A stretch of 64,000 bases of DNA, from positions 28,339-92,338 of the forward strand of contig JAFOYH010000101.1 in assembly GCA_017391465.1 (NCBI GenBank), in the 5' to 3' direction. Of the stretch, positions 41,275 to 50,432 are shown one piece after another. Numbering within the stretch: the first letter of the stretch is position 1; each line of letters opens with the position of its first letter. The DNA is from Lachnospiraceae bacterium (lineage in GTDB: Bacteria > Bacillota_A > Clostridia > Lachnospirales > Lachnospiraceae). The translations under genes and the position numbers were made by a program. A model generated the notes under the pieces. It saw nothing but the letters and a program-made list of their open reading frames with translations. It made no database searches and was not told the DNA's origin.

Positions 41275-43266
41275 ATGGAAGATAACAGAGATCGAAAACC
41301 GAATTATAGGAAAGATGATAATAACAAAAAAAATATACAAAATTTAATTGCTATTATGATTACTGCGATTTGTGCAGTTATGCTGATCAACATGCTACTC
41401 TCTCGAATGCAGGAAAGTCGCCGCGAGGAAGTACCATATAATCAGTTTCTTACTATGGTGGATGAAGGAGAAGTTTTAAAAGCAGAAATTAAATACGATA
41501 CGATTGAATTTAAGACAGAGGATTCACCAGGTGCTATTACCTATTGGACAGGGAAAGTAGATTATGAAGGCTTACCTGAACGTCTTGAGGCGGCAGGTGT
41601 TGAATTTAAGACGGAATCCACGGATACAGGAGATATGATTTTATCTTTATTTATGTCTTATGTATTTCCGATTTTGTTAACATTTGGCATGTTGATGTGG
41701 ATTATGAGATCCAGAGGCGGCGGCATGATGGGCGTTGGCAAGTCAACAGCAAAGACATACATGCAGCAAGATACCGGGATTACATTTAAAGATGTTGCCG
41801 GACAGGAAGAGTCAAAGGAATCTTTGACAGAAATCGTTGATTTCCTTCATAATCCGTCCAAGTATACCCAAATTGGTGCCAAATTACCAAAAGGCGCCTT
41901 ATTGGTTGGACCTCCAGGAACAGGTAAGACATTGCTTGCAAAAGCTGTTGCCGGTGAGGCGAACGTGCCATTCTATTCTCTAACAGGTTCTGATTTTGTT
42001 GAAATGTTTGTTGGTGTTGGAGCATCGCGTGTAAGAGATTTGTTTAAAAAGGCTCAGGAAACAGCACCTTGTATTATTTTTATTGATGAGTTGGATGCGA
42101 TCGGTAAGAGTCGTGATTCGCGTTTTGGCGGCAACGATGAACGTGAGCAGACATTGAATCAGTTATTATCTGAGATGGATGGCTTTGATTCATCGAAAGG
42201 TATTATTGTGTTGGCAGCAACAAATCGTCCGGAGATTTTGGATAAGGCTATTCTTAGACCGGGTCGTTTTGATCGTCGGATTATCGTTGAAAAGCCGGAT
42301 TTCAGAGGACGTGTAGATATTTTAAAAGTTCATGCACGCAATGTTCGTATGGATGAAACGGTGGATTTTGATGAAATTGGTCGTGCAACAAGTGGAGCTG
42401 TAGGATCAGATTTGGCAAATATTATCAATGAGGCGGCACTTCTTGCTGTAAAACGTGGAAGAAATGCAGTTTCGCAGGCAGATTTATTTGAATCTGTTGA
42501 AGTCGTTATTGCAGGCAAAGAAAAGAAAGATCGTATTTTAAGTAAGGAAGAACGTAAGATTGTCACATATCATGAAGTGGGTCATGCACTTATTGCGGCT
42601 CTTCAGAAGAATACAGAGCCTGTTCAGAAGATTACGATTGTACCTAGAACGATGGGCGCTTTAGGGTATGTGATGCAAGTGCCTGAAGAAGAAAAGTATC
42701 TCATGTCGCAGATTCAGATGGAAGAAGAATTGGTAACCTTACTTGGTGGTCGTGCAGCAGAAAAGGTTGTTTTCAATTCTGTGACAACGGGTGCAGCGAA
42801 CGATATTGAACGTGCGACAGCGATGGCACGCGCAATGGTTACTCAGTATGGTATGAGTGATAAGTTTGGTCTCATGGCTTTGGAAAATGTTCAGGATCGA
42901 TATTTAAGTGGACACACTGTTTTAAACTGTGGTCAGGAAACGGCAACGGAGATTGATAAAGAAGTTATGCGCATCCTGAAAGAAGCATACGACAAAGCCA
43001 TCGAACTTCTTGAGTCTAATCGGGAATGTCTGGATAAGATTGCAGCTTTTCTTATTGAAAAAGAAACCATTACCGGTAAAGAATTCATGAAGATTTTCAG
43101 AGAAGTCAAAGGAATTGAAGAGCCGGAAGAAACCTTAAAAACAACGGGTTTTGTAGAAAAGGCGGATCCGGATGAACAAAAGGCTTCCATGGAAACGGAA
43201 GAAACTGAGGAAGAAAAGTGGAAACGTGAACATGGATATGAAACAATTGTAAAAAGAAAAGAATAA
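41275..43266 (+). CDS. ftsH: ATP-dependent zinc metalloprotease FtsH
   Basis: This membrane-bound AAA+ protease degrades misfolded and regulatory proteins. Two membrane segments (about 23-43 and 120-140) flank an extracytoplasmic part. The AAA domain has Walker A GPPGTGKT, Walker B IIFIDELDAIG, and SRH residues near ATNRPEILDKAILRPGRFDR. The zinc protease motif is HEVGH. The acidic C-terminal tail is typical. The 663-residue length is normal. GAAGGAGG precedes ATG 41275. It is followed by a strong terminator, so it is a single-gene unit. Confidence 0.97.
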   Translation: MEDNRDRKPNYRKDDNNKKNIQNLIAIMITAICAVMLINMLLSRMQESRREEVPYNQFLTMVDEGEVLKAEIKYDTIEFKTEDSPGAITYWTGKVDYEGLPERLEAAGVEFKTESTDTGDMILSLFMSYVFPILLTFGMLMWIMRSRGGGMMGVGKSTAKTYMQQDTGITFKDVAGQEESKESLTEIVDFLHNPSKYTQIGAKLPKGALLVGPPGTGKTLLAKAVAGEANVPFYSLTGSDFVEMFVGVGASRVRDLFKKAQETAPCIIFIDELDAIGKSRDSRFGGNDEREQTLNQLLSEMDGFDSSKGIIVLAATNRPEILDKAILRPGRFDRRIIVEKPDFRGRVDILKVHARNVRMDETVDFDEIGRATSGAVGSDLANIINEAALLAVKRGRNAVSQADLFESVEVVIAGKEKKDRILSKEERKIVTYHEVGHALIAALQKNTEPVQKITIVPRTMGALGYVMQVPEEEKYLMSQIQMEEELVTLLGGRAAEKVVFNSVTTGAANDIERATAMARAMVTQYGMSDKFGLMALENVQDRYLSGHTVLNCGQETATEIDKEVMRILKEAYDKAIELLESNRECLDKIAAFLIEKETITGKEFMKIFREVKGIEEPEETLKTTGFVEKADPDEQKASMETEETEEEKWKREHGYETIVKRKE

Positions 43267-43276
43267 AATAATAAAA

Positions 43277-43309
43277 CAAAAATGTTCGCTTGTGTGGCGA
43301 ACATTTTTG
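43277..43309. terminator. Terminator of ftsH
   Basis: CAAAAATGTTCGC (43277-43289) pairs perfectly with GCGAACATTTTTG (43297-43309) around a seven-base loop. Confidence 0.88.
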
Positions 43310-43338
43310 CTTTTTAGTCACAATAGGACTAAAGGACA

Positions 43339-43347
43339 TGTTATAAT
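43339..43347 (+). promoter_or_regulatory. Extended -10 promoter of uvrC
   Basis: TGTTATAAT is 31 bases before uvrC. No good -35 box is present at the expected distance. Confidence 0.55.
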
Positions 43348-43378
43348 AAAATATTAGTATAAGAAAGGAGTCACCGAG

Positions 43379-45250
43379 ATGTTTGATATTGAAGAAGAAT
43401 TGAAGAAGCTTCCGGCAAAGCCCGGTGTCTACTTAATGCATAATGAGCGTGATGAAATCATCTATGTAGGAAAAGCAATTAGTTTGAAAAATCGTGTACG
43501 TCAATATTTTCAAAGCAGTCGAAATCTGACACCGAAGATTGTTCAGATGGTGAGTCATATAAGGCGTTTTGAATATATTATTACAGATTCAGAGCTGGAA
43601 GCCCTTGTTCTAGAATGTAATCTGATCAAGGAATATCGTCCAAAATATAATACGATGTTAATGGACGATAAAACCTATCCTTATATAAAAGTAACAACCG
43701 GAGAAGACTATCCAAGGATTCTGTTTTCCAGGCTGATGAAAAAAGATAAATCTAAGTACTTTGGACCATATACGAGTGCAGCGGCTGTGAAAGATACGAT
43801 CGAATTGCTTCGAAAGATTTATAAAATCCGAACGTGTCACCGAAATCTTCCAAAAGATATCGGCATTGGTCGTCCTTGCTTATATTATCATATTGGTCAG
43901 TGTGATGCTCCGTGTCAGGGTGAAATTTCTAAAGAAGATTATCAGAAAAAGATTCAGCAGTCACTCCAATTTCTTGGAGGAAACCACGAACCTGTGATTC
44001 AGATGCTTACAGATCAGATGATGGAGGCATCCGAGGCGATGGCTTATGAGAAGGCCATGGAATATAGGGATTTACTACAGAGTATTAAGCAGATTACAGA
44101 AAAACAGAAAGTGACAAGTTCTCAGATGGAAGACAAAGATGTCATTGGACTTGCACGTGCTGATAATGAAGCTGTTGTTCAGGTGTTTTTTATTCGAAAT
44201 GGCCGACTGATCGGACGTGACCACTATTATATGACCGGGGTGGAAAATGAAAGCCGATCCGAAGTGATTACATCTTTTGTGAAACAGTTTTATGGAGAAT
44301 CGCCTTATGTACCGCGTGAAATTATGCTTCCTGAAACGATGGCGGATGCGGAAGTTATTTTGCAGTGGCTTGCATTAAAACGTGGACAAAAGGTTTTTAT
44401 GCGTGTGCCTAAGAAGGGGCAAAAAGAGCGCCTTGTTGAGCTGGCATGTAAAAATGCGATGGATATTTTGAATAAAGATAGTGAAAAGCTGAAGCGAGAG
44501 GAAGCGAGAACGGTCGGAGCCGTTCGTGAATTGGCGGATTTACTGGGATTGGCAGTACTGACTCGAATGGAGGCTTATGATATCTCGAATATAAGCGGCT
44601 TTGAAAAAGTAGGTTCGATGGTTGTCTATGAAAAGGGGAAACCAAAACGGAGTGCCTATCGTAAATTTAAAATCCGCGATATTCAGGGACAGGATGACTA
44701 TCATAGTCTGGAAGAAGTTTTGACACGGCGTTTTACACATGGACAGGAAGAACAAAGAGAATTGACTAAAAAACAGGCGGATCTATCTATGGGGAGCTTT
44801 TCTGTTTTTCCGGATCTTATTTTAATGGATGGTGGTAAAGGACAGGTCCACGTAGCTCAGAAAGTGTTAATGGAACTTGGATTGGAAATTCCTGTTTGCG
44901 GTATGGTAAAGGATGATTTCCATCGGACTCGGGCCATCTTTTTTGATGAAGAAGAAATTATCATTGAAAAGAATTCGGAGGCATTTCATCTTGTGACACG
45001 TATTCAGGACGAAGCCCATCGTTTTGCTATCGAATATCATCGAAGCCTTCGAAGTAAAACACAGGTGCGGTCAATTTTAGAGGATATACCTGGAATTGGC
45101 GAAAAGCGTCGAAAGGCATTAATGCGTCATTTTGGAGATATAAAAAAGATTCGGGAGGCAACCGTAGAAGCGTTAAAAGAAGTGCCATCGATGAATGAAG
45201 GCGCTGCGGAATCGGTTTACCTGTTTTTCAGGAAAGAGGGCAAAGATTGA
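43379..45250 (+). CDS. uvrC: UvrABC excinuclease subunit C
   Basis: This subunit makes both incisions in nucleotide excision repair. The N-terminal GIY-YIG nuclease domain ([19 protein letters not shown]) opens the protein. It is followed by a UVR (UvrB-binding) part near residues 205-240, the RNase H-like C-terminal nuclease region ([10 protein letters not shown]), and a helix-hairpin-helix end ([18 protein letters not shown]). The 623-residue length is normal. GAAAGGAGT precedes ATG 43379. The hprK promoter starts inside its last codons. Confidence 0.96.
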   Translation: MFDIEEELKKLPAKPGVYLMHNERDEIIYVGKAISLKNRVRQYFQSSRNLTPKIVQMVSHIRRFEYIITDSELEALVLECNLIKEYRPKYNTMLMDDKTYPYIKVTTGEDYPRILFSRLMKKDKSKYFGPYTSAAAVKDTIELLRKIYKIRTCHRNLPKDIGIGRPCLYYHIGQCDAPCQGEISKEDYQKKIQQSLQFLGGNHEPVIQMLTDQMMEASEAMAYEKAMEYRDLLQSIKQITEKQKVTSSQMEDKDVIGLARADNEAVVQVFFIRNGRLIGRDHYYMTGVENESRSEVITSFVKQFYGESPYVPREIMLPETMADAEVILQWLALKRGQKVFMRVPKKGQKERLVELACKNAMDILNKDSEKLKREEARTVGAVRELADLLGLAVLTRMEAYDISNISGFEKVGSMVVYEKGKPKRSAYRKFKIRDIQGQDDYHSLEEVLTRRFTHGQEEQRELTKKQADLSMGSFSVFPDLILMDGGKGQVHVAQKVLMELGLEIPVCGMVKDDFHRTRAIFFDEEEIIIEKNSEAFHLVTRIQDEAHRFAIEYHRSLRSKTQVRSILEDIPGIGEKRRKALMRHFGDIKKIREATVEALKEVPSMNEGAAESVYLFFRKEGKD

Positions 45251-45275
45251 AGTTGTAAAGTAGATATGGTATAAT
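45247..45275 (+). promoter_or_regulatory. Promoter of the hprK operon
   Basis: TTGAAG (45247-45252, overlapping the uvrC stop) and TATAAT (45270-45275) are 17 bases apart. Confidence 0.65.
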
Positions 45276-45311
45276 AAATTCTATATACGATGTGGTGAAA
45301 GGGGTAATTTT

Positions 45312-46268
45312 ATGTTTGAAAATGTACCAGCTTATTATAATGTAAAGTTAAGCAAGATTATGGAACCACTCCAGTTATCGCTTTTAAATAAAGAAGTTGA
45401 TGTTGATAAGATTGAACTCCATCAGTCCGATGTTAATCGTCCGGCTTTGCAGCTTGCCGGTTTTTTTGAACATTTTGATTATGAACGTCTTCAGATTGTC
45501 GGTATGGTTGAGAGTGCTTATGTGGAAGAAAAGTACGAAGACCATGGCGTAGCTATGTACGAAAAGATTTTCCAGGCAGGTATTCCATGTATGGTTTTCT
45601 GTCGTGACTTAAAGCCTGCAGATGAAGTTGTAGAACTGGCTACAAAGTATAATATTCCATTATTGTTATGTCCATCAGGTACATGCGGCTTTATGAATAA
45701 AGCGATTCGGTTACTTCAGACAGAACTGGCACCAAGAATTTCAATTCATGGTGTGCTTGTCGATGTATTTGGTGAAGGTGTTCTGATTACAGGTGAAAGT
45801 GGCATCGGTAAAAGCGAAGCGGCACTTGAACTGATCAAACGAGGGCATCGTCTTGTGTCTGATGATGTTGTTGAAATTAAAAAAATTAGTGATAATGAGC
45901 TTATTGGTTCTGCGCCAAGTATCACACGTCATTTTATTGAACTTAGAGGCATTGGTATCGTTGATGTAAAAACTTTGTTTGGTATTCAGAGTGTTCTTGA
46001 AACACAGAGAATCAGTTTGGTTATTCAATTGGAAGAGTGGAGTCGTGAACGTGAATATGATCGTTTAGGCCTGGACGACCAGTATACAGAATATCTTGGC
46101 AATAAAGTTGTTTGTCATTCTATTCCAATTCGTCCGGGTCGTAATGTTGCCATGTTAGTTGAATCTGCAGCAATCAATCATCGTCAGAAGAAGATGGGAT
46201 ATAATGCGGCGCATGAATTATATCGTAGAGTTACAGGAAATTTTCAGGGGAAGCAGGAACAGAGATAG
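45312..46268 (+). CDS. hprK: HPr kinase/phosphorylase
   Basis: This bifunctional enzyme phosphorylates HPr (or Crh) on Ser46 and reverses it, linking glycolytic state to carbon catabolite control. The P-loop is GESGIGKSE (about residues 154-162); VSDDVVEI follows, and ELRGIGIVDV is the family signature in the C-terminal half. The 318-residue length is normal. A GGGG-rich site precedes ATG 45312. The ROK kinase begins one base after its stop. The likely substrate is encoded five genes downstream (50086). Confidence 0.96.
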   Translation: MFENVPAYYNVKLSKIMEPLQLSLLNKEVDVDKIELHQSDVNRPALQLAGFFEHFDYERLQIVGMVESAYVEEKYEDHGVAMYEKIFQAGIPCMVFCRDLKPADEVVELATKYNIPLLLCPSGTCGFMNKAIRLLQTELAPRISIHGVLVDVFGEGVLITGESGIGKSEAALELIKRGHRLVSDDVVEIKKISDNELIGSAPSITRHFIELRGIGIVDVKTLFGIQSVLETQRISLVIQLEEWSREREYDRLGLDDQYTEYLGNKVVCHSIPIRPGRNVAMLVESAAINHRQKKMGYNAAHELYRRVTGNFQGKQEQR

Positions 46269-46269
46269 T

Positions 46270-47253
46270 ATGAAAAAATGGACAATTGGTGTCGATTTGG
46301 GCGGCACAGAGATTAAATTTGGTTTATTTGATGATCAGTTAGAAAAACATTGGGCAATTCCAACGAATTGTGAGGACCAGGGTACACATATCCTGAAGGA
46401 TATTGCGCAGACGATCAAGATGTGTTGCGATGAATATGGTATTACAAAGGATACATTGAAAGGTGTTGGCATTGGTGTGCCTGGACCGGTTTTAGAAAGT
46501 AACATTGTAAAACATTGTGTCAATCTTGGGTGGCCACGTATGACCGTTGGCACTGAACTGGCAAAACTTCTTGCCGACATGTTTGGATGTGAACCGGAAG
46601 AAGTGAAAGTTCTTGTTGAAAATGATGCAAATGTAGCTGCTTTGGGTGAATTGTGGCTCGGTGGAGGCAAAGATTACAACAGTATGGTCATGGCAACACT
46701 TGGAACAGGTGTTGGCGGAGGCATTATTTTTAATGGAAAGATATTCAGTGGCGCAGCCGGCGGTGCCGGAGAGATTGGTCATATTATCTGTGTGGATGAA
46801 GCAGATGTTGTTGGACGATGCAATTGTGGACATAAAGGATGTCTGGAGCAGATTGCATCTGCGACAGGTATTGTAAACTATGCAAAACGTTATCTGGAAC
46901 ATGCTCCGGAAGTATCTATATTAGCAAATCGTTTAAGAGATGTGGGAGATATCACAGCAAAGGATGTTCTCGATGCAGCAAAAGAAGGTGACAGGGCAGC
47001 TGTGCGCATTACAGATAAAGTTTTCATGTACTTAGGTAAAGCGTTGGCTGGCATTTGTAATGTGATAAATCCGGAATGTGTGCTTATTGGCGGTGGTGTA
47101 TCTGCGGCTGGAGAGTATTTAAGAGCAGGCGTGGAACAATATTTTAAAGTATTTGCATTTGCTGGCATTGAAGATACGCCGATTCGGCTGGCTACTATTG
47201 GCAACCAGGCAGGCATTGCAGGTGCTGCCTATATGATTATTTCTGATAAATAG
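46270..47253 (+). CDS. ROK-family glucokinase
   Basis: This 327-residue ROK kinase most likely phosphorylates glucose to glucose 6-phosphate. The ATP motif GVDLGGTEIKFG (about 6-17) is present, and the zinc/ROK motif is CNCGHKGCLEQIAS. The sugar-binding region has ENDANVAALGE and GAAGGAGEIGH. I place the start at ATG 46270, where the ROK fold begins, as the upstream in-frame region overlaps hprK and is not kinase-like. Its position between hprK and murB fits a central sugar role, though other hexoses are possible. Confidence 0.9.
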   Translation: MKKWTIGVDLGGTEIKFGLFDDQLEKHWAIPTNCEDQGTHILKDIAQTIKMCCDEYGITKDTLKGVGIGVPGPVLESNIVKHCVNLGWPRMTVGTELAKLLADMFGCEPEEVKVLVENDANVAALGELWLGGGKDYNSMVMATLGTGVGGGIIFNGKIFSGAAGGAGEIGHIICVDEADVVGRCNCGHKGCLEQIASATGIVNYAKRYLEHAPEVSILANRLRDVGDITAKDVLDAAKEGDRAAVRITDKVFMYLGKALAGICNVINPECVLIGGGVSAAGEYLRAGVEQYFKVFAFAGIEDTPIRLATIGNQAGIAGAAYMIISDK

Positions 47254-47265
47254 AGAGGATATTTT

Positions 47266-48192
47266 ATGACATTGGCAAAAGAATTGACATACGTGATGGA
47301 GCAGGGGTTGGTTTTTGAAAATGAACCGATGCGAAGTCATACAACATTTCGTATTGGAGGACCTGCAGATTTTCTTGCTTGTCCAGAAACTGAAGAGGGA
47401 TTTATTGCCGGATTAAAATGGTGTAAGGAAAAAGGTATTCCATTTTATATTATCGGCAATGGAAGTAACCTATTGGTTGGTGATCAGGGATTTCGTGGTG
47501 TTGTTTTTAAAATATGCAGAACATTAGACTGGGTTCAGAGAGAAGTTATTGAAGATGAGAAACCAAGAATTATTGTTCATGCAGGGGCAGGAATCATGTT
47601 GGCAAAATTGGCGAAAGATATTTCTTTTATGGGATATAAAGGGTTTGAATTTGCAACAGGTATTCCAGGCACACTTGGCGGAGCTGTCACAATGAATGCA
47701 GGTGCTTACGGCGGCGAGATGAAACATGTCTTAAAATCTGTAAAGGCTGTAGACATGGAAGGCAATATTCACGAATTTACATTAGATGAGATGAATTTAG
47801 GATATCGAACAAGTCGTGTGCAGAAGGAAAATCTTATTGTTTTATCTGCCACTATGGAATTTCTAAAAGGCGATATGGAGCAAATTATTCAAGAGGTAGA
47901 AGCTCTTTCAAGTCAGCGTAAAGAAAAACAACCGTTGGAGTATCCAAGTGCAGGAAGTACATTTAAACGTCCGGAAGGTTATTTTGCAGGAAAACTTATC
48001 CAGGACGCCGGCCTTAAAGGATATCGTGTGGGTGATGCGATGGTTTCTGAAAAGCACAGTGGTTTTGTTATTAATGTAGGATCTGCAACAGCAAAAGATG
48101 TTCGACAGTTAATGACAGATGTGGATACTATCGTATATGAGAAATTTGGGGTTCATTTGGAACCAGAAGTCCGTTTGATCGGAGAGTTTTAA
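47266..48192 (+). CDS. murB: UDP-N-acetylenolpyruvoylglucosamine reductase
   Basis: This FAD-dependent reductase makes UDP-MurNAc from enolpyruvyl-UDP-GlcNAc in peptidoglycan synthesis. FAD motifs are GNGSNLLVGDQGF and GIPGTLGGAVTMNAGAYGGE, and SAGSTFKRPEGYFAGKLI is the catalytic Ser/substrate part. The last stretch HSGFVINVGSATAKDV is also typical. The 308-residue length matches the shorter type II-like group of Firmicutes. AGAGGAT precedes ATG 47266. It is part of the hprK operon by spacing. Confidence 0.95.
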   Translation: MTLAKELTYVMEQGLVFENEPMRSHTTFRIGGPADFLACPETEEGFIAGLKWCKEKGIPFYIIGNGSNLLVGDQGFRGVVFKICRTLDWVQREVIEDEKPRIIVHAGAGIMLAKLAKDISFMGYKGFEFATGIPGTLGGAVTMNAGAYGGEMKHVLKSVKAVDMEGNIHEFTLDEMNLGYRTSRVQKENLIVLSATMEFLKGDMEQIIQEVEALSSQRKEKQPLEYPSAGSTFKRPEGYFAGKLIQDAGLKGYRVGDAMVSEKHSGFVINVGSATAKDVRQLMTDVDTIVYEKFGVHLEPEVRLIGEF

Positions 48193-48222
48193 TAAAACAT
48201 AAGAAAACCAGGGGGCGGATCG

Positions 48223-49098
48223 ATGAGATTTGTAATTGTGACAGGAATGTCTGGTGCTGGAAAAAGTTCTGTATTGAAGATGTTGGAAGATGCCGGTTAT
48301 TTTTGCGTAGATAATCTTCCGGTACCTCTACTTCCAAAGTTTGCAGAATTAATTTCCAGTCAGGAACATGAAGCGACACCATTAGTGGCTCTTGGCATTG
48401 ACATTCGAAGTGGTGAAGGACTCGCAACGGTTAACAAAGCATTGGATAATATAAAAAGTCTGGGGATTCAATACGAAATTCTGTTCCTGGATTGTGAAGA
48501 TCCTGTATTGATCAAGCGTTATAAAGAAACACGTCGTCAGCATCCGCTGGCAGTTGGCGGACGTCTTGAAGATGGAATAAAGAATGAACGAAAGAAGATG
48601 AAATTTTTAAAACAGAAGGCAGATTACATCGTGGATACAAGCCAGATGCTGGTGCGTGATCTGAAAGCAGAGATGGATAAGATTTTTGTAAAAAACGAAC
48701 CTTATCAGAATTTTTACGTAACGGTATTGTCTTTTGGGTTTAAATATGGCATTCCTGCAGATGCAGATCTGGTCTTTGATGTGCGTTTTTTGCCGAATCC
48801 TTACTATGTGGAAGATCTTCGAAAGAAAACAGGAAATGAACAGGAAGTTCGTGATTTCGTGATGAATTGTAAAGAGTATAGTGCCTTTTTGTCTAAAATT
48901 GTCGATTTGCTTATTTTTCTAACGCCACAGTATATTAAAGAAGGAAAAAATCAATTGGTTGTAGCTGTGGGATGTACAGGTGGAAAACATCGTTCTGTTA
49001 CAGTGGCCCGTGGAATTTATGATCAATTAAAAGAAAAAAAATACAGTGTGAAAGTCGAGCATCGTGATATTTCAAAAGATGCTTTAAGAAATAAATAG
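48223..49098 (+). CDS. rapZ: RapZ/YvcJ-family nucleotide-binding protein
   Basis: This 291-residue P-loop protein has GMSGAGKSSVLKMLED (about 7-22) and the FCVDNLP motif; the late GCTGGKHRSVT is a second family motif. In E. coli RapZ controls glmS through small RNAs; the Bacillus counterpart YvcJ hydrolyses nucleotides and its role is less clear. It lies directly before whiA, as in many Firmicutes, but without the usual yvcK gene between. GGGGGC and AGG bases before ATG 48223 serve as the ribosome site. Confidence 0.94.
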   Translation: MRFVIVTGMSGAGKSSVLKMLEDAGYFCVDNLPVPLLPKFAELISSQEHEATPLVALGIDIRSGEGLATVNKALDNIKSLGIQYEILFLDCEDPVLIKRYKETRRQHPLAVGGRLEDGIKNERKKMKFLKQKADYIVDTSQMLVRDLKAEMDKIFVKNEPYQNFYVTVLSFGFKYGIPADADLVFDVRFLPNPYYVEDLRKKTGNEQEVRDFVMNCKEYSAFLSKIVDLLIFLTPQYIKEGKNQLVVAVGCTGGKHRSVTVARGIYDQLKEKKYSVKVEHRDISKDALRNK

Positions 49099-49115
49099 TT
49101 GTGTGGAGGGAAAGA

Positions 49116-50078
49116 ATGTCTTTTTCAAGTCGGGTGAAGGAAGAATTATCCTATCAAACAGGTAGTGCCATGCATTGCCGCATTGCTGAAATGGCGGCGA
49201 TTTTGAGCATGTCCGGAATGCTTAGTCTGGAAGAAAATGGAAAAGTTTCCGTAAAAATACACACAGAAAACCTTGCGGTTGCAAGAAAATACTTTACATT
49301 AGCTAAGAAAACATATAATATAGACTGTGACATACGAATAAGGAGTCATATCCATACTGGAAAGAACCGTACATATATTATAGAAGTCCGAGATGACTAT
49401 GCAGCCAGAAAGATTTTAAGTTCTGTAAAATTGATGAATGACAGGAATCAGATTGAAAGTGGATATCCATTTGTATTCCCTCTGATTTTTCAGAAAGCCT
49501 GCTGTAAACGTGCATTTCTTCGAGGTGTGTTTTTGTGCACCGGATCCATCAGTGAACCGGAGAAGACGTATCATTTTGAAGTTGTTTGCACAACACAAGA
49601 ACGGGCAGAACAGATATGTGATATGATGAAGACATTTAACATTGATGGTAAATGGATTACCCGTAAAAAGTACTTCGTTGTTTACATTAAAGAAGCTTCG
49701 CAGATTGTTGATATGTTGAATGTTATGGAGGCTCATGTATCTTTAATGGAGCTTGAAAACATTCGAATATTAAAAGATATGCGGAATTCTGTAAATCGAC
49801 GAGTAAATTGTGAAACAGCCAACATTTCTAAAACGGTATCTGCTGCAGTGAAGCAGATAGAGGATATTACTTATATCCGGGAACATTTGGGCTTCAGCGA
49901 ACTTTCGGAAGGATTAAAGGAGATTGCTCAGTTAAGATTAGATTATCCGGAGGCATCGCTTGTTGAGTTGGGTAAATTGTTGTCAACTCCTGTAGGTAAG
50001 TCGGGTGTGAATCACCGGTTACGAAAATTAAGTATATTAGCAGATGAGTTGAGAGCTAGTAATGGACAGAAAGGCTAG
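49116..50078 (+). CDS. whiA: WhiA-type DNA-binding regulator
   Basis: This 320-residue protein joins a LAGLIDADG-like homing endonuclease fold (about 1-200; catalytic residues absent in this family) to a C-terminal helix-turn-helix (LGKLLSTPVGKSGVNHRLRKL). WhiA binds DNA in Bacillus and Streptomyces and affects division and chromosome segregation. The ATG 49116 is preceded by GGAGGG (49105-49110), which excludes the in-frame GTG 49101. The HPr-like gene follows after seven bases. Confidence 0.93.
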   Translation: MSFSSRVKEELSYQTGSAMHCRIAEMAAILSMSGMLSLEENGKVSVKIHTENLAVARKYFTLAKKTYNIDCDIRIRSHIHTGKNRTYIIEVRDDYAARKILSSVKLMNDRNQIESGYPFVFPLIFQKACCKRAFLRGVFLCTGSISEPEKTYHFEVVCTTQERAEQICDMMKTFNIDGKWITRKKYFVVYIKEASQIVDMLNVMEAHVSLMELENIRILKDMRNSVNRRVNCETANISKTVSAAVKQIEDITYIREHLGFSELSEGLKEIAQLRLDYPEASLVELGKLLSTPVGKSGVNHRLRKLSILADELRASNGQKG

Positions 50079-50085
50079 GTACAAA

Positions 50086-50343
50086 ATGATTTCAAAGAGT
50101 ATGACGATTAATATTCCAAAGGGCTTAGATGCTCGACCAGTTGCGTTGCTTGTACAGGTGGCAAGCCAGTATGAAAGCAGTATTTATGTGGAAATACAGG
50201 AAAAGAAAGTAAATGCAAAAAGTATTATGGGTATGATGAGCCTTGGCCTTGCACAGGGTGAACAGATTACCGTTATTGCGAACGGTCCGGATGAGCAGGA
50301 TGCTGTCGACGCGATCGATACATATATCTCAAAAAAACAGTAA
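50086..50343 (+). CDS. Crh-like HPr with Asp at position 15
   Basis: This 85-residue HPr-fold protein contains the conserved Ser46 site KSIMGMMSLG but has GLDARP where PTS HPr has G-L/I-HARP. The phosphoryl-accepting His15 is therefore Asp. Bacillus Crh, which also lacks His15 (it has Gln), sits next to whiA in the same order. Ser46 can be phosphorylated by HprK, encoded five genes upstream, so a regulatory role with CcpA-type control is likely and PTS transfer is not. I chose ATG 50086 because HPr numbering then places D15 and S46 exactly; ATG 50062 would overlap whiA. Confidence 0.88.
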   Translation: MISKSMTINIPKGLDARPVALLVQVASQYESSIYVEIQEKKVNAKSIMGMMSLGLAQGEQITVIANGPDEQDAVDAIDTYISKKQ

Positions 50344-50353
50344 ACGTTTTCTT

Positions 50354-50387
50354 AAAATCGAGGGTGTATTTATGCACCTTCGATTTT
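50354..50387 (+). terminator. Terminator after the hprK operon
   Basis: AAAATCGAGGGTG (50354-50366) pairs with CACCTTCGATTTT (50375-50387), one G-T pair. The T run after it is short. A TATAAT at 50389-50394 may start the pyc transcript, but no good -35 lies ahead of it. Confidence 0.72.
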
Positions 50388-50432
50388 CTATAATAAAGAT
50401 ATATTATTATGAGGCATAAAGGAGGAAAAGGG

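Noticed and set aside
43314..43347. A -35 box for uvrC at TTAGTC
   Set aside because: The spacing to TATAAT is 22 bases; the extended -10 alone explains the promoter better.
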